From contig NZ_FOJQ01000017.1 in NCBI RefSeq assembly GCF_900111795.1, positions 1-46,259 on the forward strand: 46,259 nt of DNA, written 5' to 3'. Each line of letters begins with the position of its first letter. Positions within the stretch are counted from its first letter, which is position 1. The stretch comes from Anoxybacillus pushchinoensis. Its GTDB lineage: Bacteria; Bacillota; Bacilli; Bacillales; Anoxybacillaceae. Position numbers and translations under genes: made by a program. Shown one piece after another: positions 29,851 to 40,262 of the stretch. A model generated the notes under the pieces. The model did no database searches. It was given only the letters and a program-made list of their open reading frames with translations, and was not told the DNA's origin.

Positions 29851-31374
29851 CTAACGAAATAGTTGACGAAACTCGTTTTTTTCAATGAGATGAAACAATC
29901 GCGAAAGAACGAGATATATGCATGTCATCACCACGATGACGACCATCGTTTTGATAAGTAATGAAAAAGGCAAGAGTGGAACGAGCAACTGTCCAATCGC
30001 CGCAACAGAAACGATAATGATCATATGAGCGACATACTGCTTCACGTATAAAGAAAGAGAAATGGCTTTAACAATTGTAGCAGCATGTAATAAAGTGACA
30101 ACCATAATGCCGACCGTAATCGCTAGGGCTGCCCCCATAATGCCGAGCGACGGTTGAGAAGCGAGAAAAAAAATGAGCGCAGTTTTGATCACGGCACCGA
30201 TTAAGCTATTTGTCATCGCTTCTTTCGCCAAATCGAGCGCCTGCAACACAGCTTGCAATGGCCCTTGCAAATAGTAAAAAATGAAAAACGGTGCCATCAC
30301 TTTGACAAATACGGCCGCTTCGCTTGTCCCGTACATGAGCTGCATCATTTCTTCAGCCAATACGTATAACACGACGATCGACAATCCCCCCGCCAAAAGC
30401 GACCAGCGCACAGCTTGATGCAAACGGTATTCGATGAGACGATGTTGCTTTTGGGCAGCCGCTTCGCTAATGGCTGGAACGAGCGAAGTAGCGAGGGCAT
30501 ACGTAATAAAAGACGGAAGCATTAAAAGAGGCAATGCATAGCCTGTTAGTTCTCCATACTGCTTTGTGGCATGGACGGTTGTCATGCCAGCAAGTGCTAA
30601 ACTTTGTGCTACGACAATTGGTTCAAAAAACCATGCGATTGACCCGATCATTCGACTTCCAAGTGTCGGTACAGCGATGTTCATGAGTGAAACAAATGTA
30701 TCTTTCCCTTCTTTGACGTATGCGAAAAAGCGATAGCGAATACGAATGGGCTTTTTTCGCTTAAACATAATGAATAAATACATGAGCGATACGAGTTCGC
30801 CAATAACTGCTGACACCATCGCACCAGCTGCTGCATACTCGATGCCGTACGGTAAAAAAGCAGTCGTAAACGTAGCGACTAATGTAATACGCACTGCCTG
30901 TTCGAGCAGCTGCGAATACGCAAATGGCTTCATTTGTTGTCTCCCTTGGAAATATCCGCGCAATACGGAAGACAAGGCAACAATCGGCACGACAGGAGCG
31001 ATGGCGACGAGCGGATAATATACGCGCTCATCTGTAAACAACGTTTCAGAAAGAATAGGGGCAACCGCGAGCAACGTTGGAAAGAAGATTAAACTTAACA
31101 CCGTTGTCATACATAAAGATACGACTAATATTTTTTTTACTTTTCTTTTGTCGCCTAAAGCTTCTGCTTCCGCAACGAGTTTAGAAATGGCAACAGGCAA
31201 TCCAAATTGCGTAATCGTAATGGCTAGCACAAGCGTTGGCACGGCCATCATATATAATCCGACGCCTTCTTCACCAATGAGACGAGCTACGACGATGCGA
31301 TTAATAAACCCGAGTATGCGTGTTAACAATCCTGCGATAATTAAAATGATCGTCCCTTTTAAAAATTTAGACAT
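29851..31374 (-). CDS. spoVB: Stage V sporulation protein B (MOP/MurJ-like transporter)
   Basis: 507 residues from ATG 31374 (MSKFLKGTIILIIAGLLTRILG), about 14 membrane helices of the polysaccharide/lipid-flippase (MATE-like MOP) fold. Needed for cortex synthesis, presumably flipping a lipid-linked precursor in the mother cell. Conserved N-terminal G-F-I-N-R-I-V-V-A-R-L-I-G-E-E-G-V-G-L-Y-M segment is evident. The longer frame to 31404 adds an unlikely MTSFEKRGRS extension. Convergent with DUF421 gene and divergent from comN, as in Bacillus subtilis. Confidence 0.95.
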   Translation of the reverse strand: MSKFLKGTIILIIAGLLTRILGFINRIVVARLIGEEGVGLYMMAVPTLVLAITITQFGLPVAISKLVAEAEALGDKRKVKKILVVSLCMTTVLSLIFFPTLLAVAPILSETLFTDERVYYPLVAIAPVVPIVALSSVLRGYFQGRQQMKPFAYSQLLEQAVRITLVATFTTAFLPYGIEYAAAGAMVSAVIGELVSLMYLFIMFKRKKPIRIRYRFFAYVKEGKDTFVSLMNIAVPTLGSRMIGSIAWFFEPIVVAQSLALAGMTTVHATKQYGELTGYALPLLMLPSFITYALATSLVPAISEAAAQKQHRLIEYRLHQAVRWSLLAGGLSIVVLYVLAEEMMQLMYGTSEAAVFVKVMAPFFIFYYLQGPLQAVLQALDLAKEAMTNSLIGAVIKTALIFFLASQPSLGIMGAALAITVGIMVVTLLHAATIVKAISLSLYVKQYVAHMIIIVSVAAIGQLLVPLLPFSLLIKTMVVIVVMTCIYLVLSRLFHLIEKNEFRQLFR

Positions 31375-31465
31375 GCTCCTCCCTCTCTTCTCAAATGAGG
31401 TCATCTTTTATACAATGAAATATATGCATATGTTGGCCAAGCATGACAAAATGGGGGAGATGACC

Positions 31466-31738
31466 GTGAATCGCGAACAATTAATGCCAGCTTTACAGTG
31501 TAAAGTAGATGAGTTAAAGTTGCTCGGCTACGAACAAGCAACTATTGAAGATGTATGGAATTGTTTAATGATGAAAAAATGGAAAAAAAACAATGAGGAG
31601 AAGCGGTTATTTGAGCTTGTGAACGATGTGTTATCATTACGTGCAACGGATTATATGGCCTATATTATGACAAAAGAACAAAAGCACGACCGTTGGTTTA
31701 CGGAAGAAGGTCTTTCAGAATTAGAACAGTTGTTTTAA
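31466..31738 (+). CDS. comN: Post-transcriptional regulator ComN
   Basis: 90 residues from GTG 31466, which has a ribosome binding site GGGGGAG (31453-31459) 6 nt away. Helical protein (LKLLGYEQATIEDVWNCLMMKKW... then LRATDYMAYIMTKEQ) of the ComN/YrzD family, which in Bacillus subtilis controls comE mRNA accumulation and localises to the poles. Context between spoVB and secDF is conserved. Earlier in-frame ATGs at 31451 and 31460 are less well placed. Confidence 0.82.
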   Translation: MNREQLMPALQCKVDELKLLGYEQATIEDVWNCLMMKKWKKNNEEKRLFELVNDVLSLRATDYMAYIMTKEQKHDRWFTEEGLSELEQLF

Positions 31739-31753
31739 TCATTCATTTGGAAA

Positions 31754-31782
31754 TTGACAGAAAGTGTACTGTCATTCATAAT
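31754..31782 (+). promoter_or_regulatory. Sigma-A promoter of secDF
   Basis: TTGACA (31754-31759), 17-bp spacer, CATAAT (31777-31782): near-consensus. Confidence 0.8.
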
Positions 31783-31799
31783 TTGTTTTGTTGGTAAAA

Positions 31800-31818
31800 A
31801 TTCTGGTATGTCCAGAAT
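31800..31818 (+). promoter_or_regulatory. Hairpin in the secDF leader
   Basis: ATTCTGG (31800-31806) pairs with CCAGAAT (31812-31818), 5-nt loop, 2 nt before the AGGAGG ribosome binding site. No T run follows, so it is not a terminator; it could be a stability element or a protein-binding site. Confidence 0.55.
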
Positions 31819-31832
31819 CGAGGAGGATTTTT

Positions 31833-34079
31833 ATGGTAAAACGTAGTCGCATCATTGCTTTTTTCCTTCTTGTCGTTTTACTAGGCGGCATGATGGGAAC
31901 AACCGGGGAGAAAATTGTAAAGGATATTAAGCTCGGCTTGGACTTGCAAGGCGGTTTTGAAATTTTATATGAAGTGAAGCCGATAAAAGAAGGGGAAAAA
32001 ATTACGAAAGACGTATTGCTCAGCACAGTAAGCGCGTTAAACAAGCGCATTAACGTGCTTGGAGTAAGTGAACCGCGCATTGATGTCGAAGGGAACGATC
32101 GTATTCGCGTTCAATTGGCCGGCGTAAAAGATCAAAATAAAGCGCGTGAAATTTTGTCGACAGAGGCAAAATTGACGTTTCGCGACGTACACGACAACGT
32201 GTTGATGGACGGGAGCGACCTCGTTGAAGGAGGCGCCAAACAAACGTTTGATGATAAAGGAAAACCGAGCGTCGGAATTAAATTAAAAGATGCAAATAAA
32301 TTTAAGCAAGTGACAGAAAAAGTATTAAGCATGGCACCAAATAACGTGCTTGTCATTTGGCTAGATTTTGAAGAAGGCGTTGACTCGTACGCGAAAGAAG
32401 TAGGAAAAGAGCATCCGAAATTTATTTCAGCTGCACAAGTGAATGAAGTGTTCAATCAGACAGATGTTTCTATCGTTGGAAACTTTACAGTTGAAGAAGC
32501 GAAACAATTGGCTGATTTGTTAAATGCAGGCGCACTCCCTGTTGAATTGAAAGAAATTTATTCTACATCTGTAGGTGCACAATTTGGTGAGCAAGCGCTT
32601 CAAAAAACGATTTTAGCAGGAATTATTGGCATCGCGCTCGCTTTTTTATTTATGCTCGTTTTTTATCGCTTGCCGGGAATTGTCGCTGTCGTTACGTTAA
32701 GTGTTTACATTTACCTCATTTTGCTCATATTCGATTGGATGAACGGCGTGTTGACGCTACCGGGAATTGCAGCGCTTATCCTTGGTGTCGGTATGGCTGT
32801 CGATGCAAATATTATTACATATGAGCGAATAAAAGATGAATTAAAGCTCGGAAAGTCGCTTATGTCAGCATATCGCATCGGAAATCGCGGTTCTTTCGGA
32901 ACGATTTTAGATGCGAACATTACAACGATCATCGCTGGTGTTGTGTTGTTTGCATATGGGACGAGCTCGGTAAAAGGATTTGCGACGATGCTCATTATCA
33001 GCGTTTTAGCAAGCTTTATTACGGCGGTATATGGGACGCGTATATTGCTCGGATTGCTTGTGAAAAGCCGCTTGTTTGATAAAAAACCGCACTACTTCGG
33101 TGTCAACCCGAAAGATATATTAAATATCGCACAAGTGACAGATGACACCGATGTACCGACAAAGTTTGCACGTCTTGATTTTGTGAAACGAAGCAAACTG
33201 TTTTTCGCCATTTCAGGGGCGATGGTCGTTATCGGACTTGTATTGCTTTTTACTGCTAAATTAAATTTAGGGATTGATTTTTCAAGTGGAACGCGCATCG
33301 ATTTAATGAGCGAGACATCGCTTACAACCGAGGAAGTGAAGCAAGAATTAAACAAATTACGTCTTGAACCGAAAGATATCGTACTGTCAGGAAATAAGAA
33401 CGAAATGGCTATCGTCCGTTTTCTCGGTGTGCTCGATCAAAATGAAATTTCACAACTGAAATCGCATTTTAAAGAAAAGTATGGTATAGAACCGAACGTT
33501 AGCACCGTGTCACCGACAGTCGGGAAGGAATTGGCGCGCAATGCGTTCATTTCCGTTTTAATTGCATCTGTTGGTATTATCATTTACGTAACGGTTCGCT
33601 TTGAAATGTATATGGCGCTTGCGGCGATTGTTGCGCTATTACACGATGCGTTTTTCATCATTGCGTTCTTTAGCTTGACGCGGTTAGAGGTCGATTTAAC
33701 GTTTATTGCAGCTGTGTTAACGATCGTTGGTTACTCTATTAATGACACGATCGTCACGTTCGATCGCATTCGCTATTTAATGAAAAAACGGAAAGTGAAA
33801 ACGGCCGACGATTTGAAGGACGTTGTCAACAAAGCATTACAACAAACTTTTGGGCGCTCAGTTAATACAGTATTAACGGTCGTATTTACAGTCGTAGCTC
33901 TTTTACTATTTGGTAGTGAAGCAATCCGTAACTTCTCGTTTGCACTGCTTGCCGGGCTGGTTTCAGGCACATATTCGTCACTTTTTATCGCCGCACAATT
34001 ATGGTTCGTTTGGAAGGCGAAACAATTGAAAAAAGGAAAACAAAAACGCGAACAATTAGAAGTAGAACCGGAAGTATAA
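31833..34079 (+). CDS. secDF: Protein translocase subunit SecDF (fused)
   Basis: Proton-driven RND-type motor that assists late steps of Sec export. 748 residues from ATG 31833 (AGGAGG 31821-31826). SecD half (about 1-430): first helix, DLQGGFEILYEV motif (the D1 signature), P1 domain, then five helices with the G-V-G-M-A-V-D-A-N motif. SecF half (about 445-740): LGIDFSSGTRIDL and D-T-I-V-T-F-D-R-I-R motifs. The single-chain fusion is the Bacillus form. Preceded by its own promoter, followed by a terminator. Confidence 0.97.
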   Translation: MVKRSRIIAFFLLVVLLGGMMGTTGEKIVKDIKLGLDLQGGFEILYEVKPIKEGEKITKDVLLSTVSALNKRINVLGVSEPRIDVEGNDRIRVQLAGVKDQNKAREILSTEAKLTFRDVHDNVLMDGSDLVEGGAKQTFDDKGKPSVGIKLKDANKFKQVTEKVLSMAPNNVLVIWLDFEEGVDSYAKEVGKEHPKFISAAQVNEVFNQTDVSIVGNFTVEEAKQLADLLNAGALPVELKEIYSTSVGAQFGEQALQKTILAGIIGIALAFLFMLVFYRLPGIVAVVTLSVYIYLILLIFDWMNGVLTLPGIAALILGVGMAVDANIITYERIKDELKLGKSLMSAYRIGNRGSFGTILDANITTIIAGVVLFAYGTSSVKGFATMLIISVLASFITAVYGTRILLGLLVKSRLFDKKPHYFGVNPKDILNIAQVTDDTDVPTKFARLDFVKRSKLFFAISGAMVVIGLVLLFTAKLNLGIDFSSGTRIDLMSETSLTTEEVKQELNKLRLEPKDIVLSGNKNEMAIVRFLGVLDQNEISQLKSHFKEKYGIEPNVSTVSPTVGKELARNAFISVLIASVGIIIYVTVRFEMYMALAAIVALLHDAFFIIAFFSLTRLEVDLTFIAAVLTIVGYSINDTIVTFDRIRYLMKKRKVKTADDLKDVVNKALQQTFGRSVNTVLTVVFTVVALLLFGSEAIRNFSFALLAGLVSGTYSSLFIAAQLWFVWKAKQLKKGKQKREQLEVEPEV

Positions 34080-34108
34080 ACGTCGTGGCTCATGCCGCGA
34101 CGTTTTTT
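34079..34108 (+). terminator. Terminator after secDF
   Basis: AACGTCGTGG (34079-34088) pairs with CCGCGACGTT (34095-34104) with one G-U pair, 6-nt loop, T6. Confidence 0.88.
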
Positions 34109-34160
34109 CGTCACTTGAATAGGATACACTAAAAAGCAAAAGGGAAAGGAAGCGAATGAG

Positions 34161-35054
34161 ATGGATGAACAAACGCGTTTTCAACAAGCTCAATTTGCCG
34201 CTATGATTGGCGTTATAGGGAACATCGTTTTGGCGGTCATAAAAGGTTGGATCGGGATCATTGCTCATAGTAAAGCGCTTGTTGCTGATGCGGTGCATTC
34301 TGCTTCCGATGTAGCAGGATCGTTTGCCGTATGGGTTGGTTTGCGTGCAGCTAAACAACCTCCTGATGAAGATCATCCGTACGGACATGGGAAAGCGGAA
34401 TCGATTGCTGCCATTATTGTGGCGGTTTTACTTTTTATCGTCGGAATAGAAATAGGGGTTTCATCTTTTTCTTCCCTCTTTCATCCGATTGAGCCACCGA
34501 AAATGATAGCTGTCTATGCTGTTGTGTTGTCTATTGTTGTGAAAGAGGCGATGTTTCGCTATAAGTATGTTTTAGGCAAGAAAATTAAAAGCGATGCGAT
34601 TATCGTGAATGCGTATGAGCATCGTTCGGATGTTTTTTCGTCGCTTGCTGCTCTTATCGGGATTGTCGCTGCCGTCGTCGGACAAAAAGTAGACATCCCT
34701 TGGCTCATCTATGCGGACCCTGTTGCCGGGCTATTCGTTTCGCTTCTCGTTTTAAAAATGGCATGGAAGTTAGGGGCAGAATCAATCCATCACGCACTCG
34801 ATCACGTGTGGAATGAAGAAGAAACGGTTCATTTACGCGAAGCTATTCTTTCTTTCCGAGAAGTGAAGCGCATTGATGCACTCTATGCCCGCCAACACGG
34901 GCACTACGTCGTTGTCGATTTAAAGATTGCTGTCGATCCACATGTCACCGTTTTAGAAGGTCACGAAATCGGAAAAAGAGTGAAAGAAAAATTGATGTCG
35001 TTTCCACAAGTGCATAATGTGATGGTGCATATTAATCCATACCTCGAACAATAA
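34161..35054 (+). CDS. Cation diffusion facilitator family transporter
   Basis: 297 residues: six membrane helices (about 12-205) and a cytosolic metallochaperone-like domain (about 210-292). The A-D-A-V-H-S-A-S-D motif on helix 2 and E-H-R-S-D-V-F-S-S on helix 5 give the metal-binding His/Asp set; the cytoplasmic part ends with V-H-N-V-M-V-H. The family exports Zn, Mn, Fe or Co by proton antiport. The helix-5 H-x-x-D pattern does not by itself settle the metal. It lies between secDF and recJ. Confidence 0.92.
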   Translation: MDEQTRFQQAQFAAMIGVIGNIVLAVIKGWIGIIAHSKALVADAVHSASDVAGSFAVWVGLRAAKQPPDEDHPYGHGKAESIAAIIVAVLLFIVGIEIGVSSFSSLFHPIEPPKMIAVYAVVLSIVVKEAMFRYKYVLGKKIKSDAIIVNAYEHRSDVFSSLAALIGIVAAVVGQKVDIPWLIYADPVAGLFVSLLVLKMAWKLGAESIHHALDHVWNEEETVHLREAILSFREVKRIDALYARQHGHYVVVDLKIAVDPHVTVLEGHEIGKRVKEKLMSFPQVHNVMVHINPYLEQ

Positions 35055-35055
35055 A

Positions 35056-35084
35056 TTGCTCCTCGGCCCATTGTTTTGTATAAT
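35056..35084 (+). promoter_or_regulatory. Sigma-A promoter of recJ-apt
   Basis: TTGCTC (35056-35061), 17-bp spacer, TATAAT (35079-35084), 24 bp before the recJ start. Confidence 0.7.
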
Positions 35085-35107
35085 GAGAAGGTTGAGGGGT
35101 GAATGAT

Positions 35108-37468
35108 ATGTTAGCATCGAAAACCCGCTGGAACGTCCAACAAGTAAACGACGAACAAGTGCAAATGATTGCGAAAGCATTACATATAGCTCCGCCTGTT
35201 GCTTCATTACTCGTTAGCCGCGGCTATCATACCGTTGAAGCCGCTCGTTCTTTTTTTGAACGAAAGCAATCATTTCACTCGCCATTTTTGTTAAACGATA
35301 TGGAAAAAGCGGTTGAGCGAATAGAGAAAGCGATTACAAACGGAGAGCATATTCTCGTTTTTGGCGATTACGACGCCGATGGAGTAAGCAGTACGGTCGT
35401 GATGGTGAGCGCGTTACGACAAAAAGGCGCTAACGTTTCTTTTTATATTCCAAATCGCTTTTCAGAAGGATATGGGCCGAATGAACAAGCGTTTCGCTTG
35501 GCGAAAGAACGAAGTGTTTCGCTCATTATTACGGTTGATACGGGCATTTCCGCTTTACATGAGGCAAACGTAGCAAAAGAGCTCGGCATCGATTTAATTA
35601 TTACAGACCATCACGAGCCCGGTCCGGTGTTGCCTGAAGCGTATGCGACGATTCATCCAAAAATAAGTCCAAATTACCCGTTTAAACATTTAGCCGGTGT
35701 AGGAGTTGCGTTCAAGCTTGCCCACGCGCTCATCGGGCGCGTGCCATATGAGTGGCTTGACATTGTTGCGATCGGGACGATTGCTGATCTCGTCCCACTC
35801 CAAGATGAAAATCATTTGCTCGCTCGTTTAGGTATCGAACAATTTAGGCAAACGAACCGTCTCGGTTTACAAGCGCTTTGCAAACAATGCGGCGTATCTC
35901 ATACGGCGGTGACAGAAGATACGATCGCGTTTATGATTGGCCCGCGCATCAATGCAGCTGGCCGCCTCGATTGCGCCGATCCAGCTGTTCAGTTATTGTT
36001 GACGACAGATGAGCACGAGGCGCATATGTTAGCAGAACAAATCGATGCGATGAATCGCGAACGACAACAGCTCGTCAATGACATCACAGAGGAAGCTATC
36101 CAACTCGTTGAGCAACATTATGCCGACGATCGCGTGCTAGTTGTAGCGAACGAAGGATGGAACGTAGGTGTCATCGGCATTGTAGCTTCTCGTTTAGTTG
36201 AACGTTTTTATCGGCCGACGATCGTTTTAAGTGTTGATCGAGAAAAAGGCATTGCAAAAGGATCAGCGCGAAGCATTGAAGGGTTTGACTTATTCGCCAA
36301 TTTGTCGGAATGCCGGGACATTTTACTGCATTTTGGCGGCCATCCGATGGCGGCGGGGATGACGCTTTCTTTACATGATGTAGATGAATTACGTCACCGT
36401 CTAAATGAGGCAGCGAAGCAACAGCTAACGGATGAACATTTCATACCTGTTACGCATGTTGATTTATGCTGTTCGATTTCGGACGTCTCACTCGAATTAA
36501 TTGAACAAATGAATCGGCTTGCCCCGTTTGGAATGGGGAATCCGAAACCACGCGTGCTTTTAGAAAATGTACAGCTTGATACGTTGCGAAAAATTGGAAC
36601 GGATCAAAATCATTTAAAATTACTGTTAGCTGAAAATGGAAAAACGTTAGAAGCGATCGGATTTGGCTTTGGACAAGTTGGCGACGAAATTGCGCCCAAC
36701 GTTCGTCTTTCGATTGTTGGGGAGTTGGCGATTAACGAATGGAATAACTTTCGTAAACCACAGTTAATGATTCAAGATGTAGCCGTAAACGAATGGCAAT
36801 TGTTTGATATGCGCCATATTCGCCAGCCGAATAAGCTCATTGCATCGCTTCCAAAAGAAAAACGGCTATTAATTGCTTTTCATCGCGATACGGTCGATGC
36901 GTTGCAGTTATCTCCATATGCGGATGAAATTGTACATGTCCAAAATGAAAATGAGGCGGCGATTCATGTCGGTGGAAAGTACGTGATCCTTCTCGATTTG
37001 CCTCCGTCACAGCAAATCGTTAAAGTTTTGTTAAGTTGTAGTTTACCTGAGCGCATTTATGCGTTATTCTATCAAAGGGAGAGTCACTTTTTTAGCGTAC
37101 TGCCAACGCGTGAACATTTTAAGTGGCTATATTCTTTTTTGCATAAGCGTAGCCCGTTTGATATGCGGCGTTACGCTGAGGAGTTAGCTCGCTCGCGCGG
37201 ATGGACGAAAGAAACGATGTTGTTTATGGTTCAAGTGTTTGTGGAACTCGGCTTTGTTACAGTCGAAAACGGAATTGTTTCTTTAGTCCGTCATGTGCAA
37301 AAGCGCGATTTAACGGAATCGCCGTCTTATCGGTTAAAACAAGCACAAGCAGAGCTTGAGCACATGTTTTTATACTCATCTTATTCCCAACTGAAACGTT
37401 GGTTTGATTCATTGTATGAGGAGGAAAATGTCAATGGATTTAAAACAATACGTCACGATTGTTCCTGA
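35108..37468 (+). CDS. recJ: Single-stranded-DNA exonuclease RecJ
   Basis: 5'-3' exonuclease of recombination and mismatch/base-excision repair. 786 residues from ATG 35108 (GAGGGG, 35094-35099); the GTG at 35099 is inside the site. DHH-phosphoesterase motifs: D-Y-D-A-D-G at 87-92, D144 in I-T-V-D-T-G, D-H-H at 167-169, then the DHHA1 domain with [10 protein letters not shown]-terminal region (about 560-786) is the Bacillus-type extension of unknown role. The stop is 35 nt inside apt. Confidence 0.96.
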   Translation: MLASKTRWNVQQVNDEQVQMIAKALHIAPPVASLLVSRGYHTVEAARSFFERKQSFHSPFLLNDMEKAVERIEKAITNGEHILVFGDYDADGVSSTVVMVSALRQKGANVSFYIPNRFSEGYGPNEQAFRLAKERSVSLIITVDTGISALHEANVAKELGIDLIITDHHEPGPVLPEAYATIHPKISPNYPFKHLAGVGVAFKLAHALIGRVPYEWLDIVAIGTIADLVPLQDENHLLARLGIEQFRQTNRLGLQALCKQCGVSHTAVTEDTIAFMIGPRINAAGRLDCADPAVQLLLTTDEHEAHMLAEQIDAMNRERQQLVNDITEEAIQLVEQHYADDRVLVVANEGWNVGVIGIVASRLVERFYRPTIVLSVDREKGIAKGSARSIEGFDLFANLSECRDILLHFGGHPMAAGMTLSLHDVDELRHRLNEAAKQQLTDEHFIPVTHVDLCCSISDVSLELIEQMNRLAPFGMGNPKPRVLLENVQLDTLRKIGTDQNHLKLLLAENGKTLEAIGFGFGQVGDEIAPNVRLSIVGELAINEWNNFRKPQLMIQDVAVNEWQLFDMRHIRQPNKLIASLPKEKRLLIAFHRDTVDALQLSPYADEIVHVQNENEAAIHVGGKYVILLDLPPSQQIVKVLLSCSLPERIYALFYQRESHFFSVLPTREHFKWLYSFLHKRSPFDMRRYAEELARSRGWTKETMLFMVQVFVELGFVTVENGIVSLVRHVQKRDLTESPSYRLKQAQAELEHMFLYSSYSQLKRWFDSLYEEENVNGFKTIRHDCS

Positions 37469-37946
37469 TTTCCCAAAACCGGGTATTCAATTTAAAGATA
37501 TTACGACTATTATGGACAAAGGTGAAGTATATAAATACGCGACAGATCAAATTGTCAATTATGCGCGCGAGAAGAAAATAGATGTCGTCGTTGGACCAGA
37601 AGCGCGCGGATTTATTATCGGTTGCCCAGTCGCTTATGCGCTTGGTGTCGGATTTGTTCCTGTCCGCAAAGAAGGAAAATTACCTCGCGAAGTGATTCGA
37701 GTAGAATACGGTTTAGAATACGGCAAGGACGTATTAACGATGCATAAAGATGCGATTAAGCCAGGTCAGCGCGTCCTTATTACAGACGATTTGTTAGCAA
37801 CTGGCGGAACAATTGAGGCGACGATTAAGCTCGTCGAACAGCTCGGTGGGGTTGTCGCAGGCATTGCGTTTTTAATTGAATTAACGTATTTAGAAGGTCG
37901 CGAAAAGTTGAAAGGATACGATATTTTAACGTTAATGCAATTTTAA
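37434..37946 (+). CDS. apt: Adenine phosphoribosyltransferase
   Basis: Salvages adenine to AMP using PRPP. 170 residues from ATG 37434 (GAGGAGG, 37418-37424). Motifs: [14 protein letters not shown] near the N-terminus, [10 protein letters not shown] and the PRPP loop [13 protein letters not shown]. Its first 35 nt overlap recJ, so the two are cotranscribed and probably coupled. Followed by a terminator and relA. Confidence 0.98.
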   Translation: MDLKQYVTIVPDFPKPGIQFKDITTIMDKGEVYKYATDQIVNYAREKKIDVVVGPEARGFIIGCPVAYALGVGFVPVRKEGKLPREVIRVEYGLEYGKDVLTMHKDAIKPGQRVLITDDLLATGGTIEATIKLVEQLGGVVAGIAFLIELTYLEGREKLKGYDILTLMQF

Positions 37947-37951
37947 GGAAG

Positions 37952-37975
37952 GAGGGGCAAAACGCTCCTCTTTTT
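37952..37975 (+). terminator. Terminator after apt
   Basis: GAGGGGC (37952-37958) pairs with GCTCCTC (37964-37970) with one G-U pair, 5-nt loop, T5. Confidence 0.82.
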
Positions 37976-37988
37976 CGCATCATTGTTC

Positions 37989-38019
37989 TTTACATTTGAG
38001 AAAATTTTCATGATAATAT
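37989..38019 (+). promoter_or_regulatory. Candidate relA promoter
   Basis: TTTACA (37989-37994), 19-bp spacer, TAATAT (38014-38019) with TGA just before it (extended -10). The spacer is long. Confidence 0.45.
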
Positions 38020-38049
38020 TGTCAATACGTTTAAAACAAAGGTGATTGC

Positions 38050-40248
38050 ATGGCAAATGAACAAGTATTAACGGCAGAACAAGTAATTGAAAAGGCGAGC
38101 CGTTATTTGTCGAAAGACGACGTACAGTTTATTGAACGGGCATATGAGTTTGCAAAAGAAGCGCATCGCGAGCAATATCGGAAGTCTGGGGAACCATACA
38201 TCATTCATCCGATTCAAGTGGCTGGCATTTTAGTCGATTTAGAAATGGATCCTGCGACAATTGCGGCTGGATTTTTACATGATGTCGTTGAAGATACACA
38301 TGTGACGAAAGAAGATTTAGAAAGAGAATTTGGAAAAGAAGTAGCGATGCTCGTTGATGGTGTAACGAAGCTCGGAAAAATTAAATATAAATCGCATGAA
38401 GAACAACAAGCAGAAAATCATCGCAAAATGTTTTTAGCGATGGCGCAAGATATACGGGTGATTTTAATCAAATTGGCGGACCGTTTGCACAACATGCGGA
38501 CGTTAAAACATTTGCCGCTTGAAAAACAACGGCGCATCGCGAACGAGACGCTTGAAATTTTTGCACCGCTTGCGCATCGTCTAGGAATTTCAAAAATTAA
38601 ATGGGAGCTAGAAGATACGGCGCTCCGTTATTTAAATCCACAACAATATTATCGCATTGTCAACTTAATGAAAAAGAAGCGCGCCGAACGTGAACAATAT
38701 TTGGAAGAAGTCATTCAAGACATGCGTGCACGGTTACAGGAAGTCGGGATTCAGGCCGAAATTTCTGGACGCCCAAAACATATTTATAGCATTTATCGGA
38801 AAATGGTGTTGCAAAATAAACAATTTAACGAAATTTACGATTTGCTCGCTGTGCGCATTATCGTTGAAAGTATTAAAGACTGTTATGCGGTACTCGGGAT
38901 CATCCACACATGTTGGAAGCCGATGCCGGGACGTTTCAAAGACTATATTGCCATGCCGAAGCCGAACATGTATCAATCGCTCCATACGACGGTTGTCGGT
39001 CCGAAAGGCGAGCCGCTTGAAGTGCAAATTCGGACGTTTGATATGCATCATATCGCAGAGTTTGGAATTGCTGCCCATTGGGCGTATAAAGAAGGAAAGA
39101 CGATTCGACCGAATACGTTTGAAGAAAAACTAGCATGGTTTCGCGAAATTGTCGAGTGGCAAAGTGAAACGAACAACGCGGAAGAATTTGTAGAAACGTT
39201 AAAGATGGACTTATTTTCTGACATGGTGTTCGTTTTTACACCGAAAGGCGATGTCATTGAGCTTCCTGCTGGTTCGGTGCCGATTGATTTTGCGTATCGC
39301 ATTCACTCAGAAATCGGAAATAAAACAATTGGAGCAAAAGTGAACGGAAAAATGGTTCCGCTCGATCATCCGCTTCAAACGGGAGACATCGTTGAGATTT
39401 TGACGTCCAATCATTCATATGGCCCAAGTCAAGATTGGTTAAAAATCGCCCAAACATCACATGCGAAAAATAAAATTCGCCAATTTTTCAAAAAGCAGCG
39501 CCGTGAAGAAAACGTTGAAAAAGGAAAAGAGCTTGTCGAAAAAGAAATTCGCAACATGGGTTTTGATGTCAAAGAAGTGCTTACCGCGGAAAATATAAGA
39601 CGCGTTGCGGAAAAATTTAATTTTGCGAATGAAGAAGATATGTATGCGGCCGTTGGCTACAACGGTATTACAGCTGCTCAAGTGGCACATCGCTTAACAG
39701 AAAAGTGGCGAAAACAACGCGACTTAGAAGAACAAGCGAAACGTTTGTCCGACATGTTACAAGAGGCAAAAACGGTGACCCCGATGAAAAAGCGAGATTT
39801 TGGTGTATGCGTCGAAGGGGTCGACAATTTGCTTATTCGTCTGTCGCGCTGCTGTAATCCAGTGCCGGGGGATGAAATTATCGGCTTTATTACGAAAGGG
39901 CGAGGCGTTTCTGTCCATCGTGCAGATTGCCCGAACGTGCTTGTTGAAGAAGCAAAAGAGCGACTTATTCCTGTGCAATGGGAGAGTGGGGCAAACTGTC
40001 AACGGGAATATACAGTCGACATCGAAATTACTGGATATGATCGACGTGGCTTGCTTAACGAAGTGTTGCAAGCTGTTAATGAAACGAAAACGAACATTTC
40101 CGCTGTATCAGGAAGAACGGATCATCGCAATAAAATGGCGACGATTCATATGACCATTTTTATTCATAATGTAAGTCATTTACAAAAAGTAGTTGAGCGA
40201 ATTAAGCAAATTCCAGATGTTTATTCGGTACGACGGATCATGAACTAG
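38050..40248 (+). CDS. relA: Bifunctional (p)ppGpp synthetase/hydrolase Rel
   Basis: Stringent-response enzyme of Bacilli that both makes and degrades (p)ppGpp. 732 residues: HD hydrolase domain (about 45-200; H53 and H77-D78 of the metal site present, with the E-D that follows), synthetase domain (about 230-345, [13 protein letters not shown] and the YQSLHTTV segment), TGS (about 390-450), helical/zinc-finger region with two adjacent cysteines (RCCNPVPGD) and a C-terminal ACT domain (about 655-730). The intact HD residues indicate a functional hydrolase. Fourteen nt before dtd. Confidence 0.97.
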   Translation: MANEQVLTAEQVIEKASRYLSKDDVQFIERAYEFAKEAHREQYRKSGEPYIIHPIQVAGILVDLEMDPATIAAGFLHDVVEDTHVTKEDLEREFGKEVAMLVDGVTKLGKIKYKSHEEQQAENHRKMFLAMAQDIRVILIKLADRLHNMRTLKHLPLEKQRRIANETLEIFAPLAHRLGISKIKWELEDTALRYLNPQQYYRIVNLMKKKRAEREQYLEEVIQDMRARLQEVGIQAEISGRPKHIYSIYRKMVLQNKQFNEIYDLLAVRIIVESIKDCYAVLGIIHTCWKPMPGRFKDYIAMPKPNMYQSLHTTVVGPKGEPLEVQIRTFDMHHIAEFGIAAHWAYKEGKTIRPNTFEEKLAWFREIVEWQSETNNAEEFVETLKMDLFSDMVFVFTPKGDVIELPAGSVPIDFAYRIHSEIGNKTIGAKVNGKMVPLDHPLQTGDIVEILTSNHSYGPSQDWLKIAQTSHAKNKIRQFFKKQRREENVEKGKELVEKEIRNMGFDVKEVLTAENIRRVAEKFNFANEEDMYAAVGYNGITAAQVAHRLTEKWRKQRDLEEQAKRLSDMLQEAKTVTPMKKRDFGVCVEGVDNLLIRLSRCCNPVPGDEIIGFITKGRGVSVHRADCPNVLVEEAKERLIPVQWESGANCQREYTVDIEITGYDRRGLLNEVLQAVNETKTNISAVSGRTDHRNKMATIHMTIFIHNVSHLQKVVERIKQIPDVYSVRRIMN

Positions 40249-40262
40249 AAAGGGTTGTCGCA

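Noticed and set aside
31148-31465. Long N-terminal extension of comN
   Set aside because: It overlaps the spoVB coding region on the other strand, and a well-placed ribosome binding site exists for GTG 31466.
38690-39136. Frames overlapping relA in both directions
   Set aside because: Out-of-frame shadows of a well-conserved gene without family resemblance.
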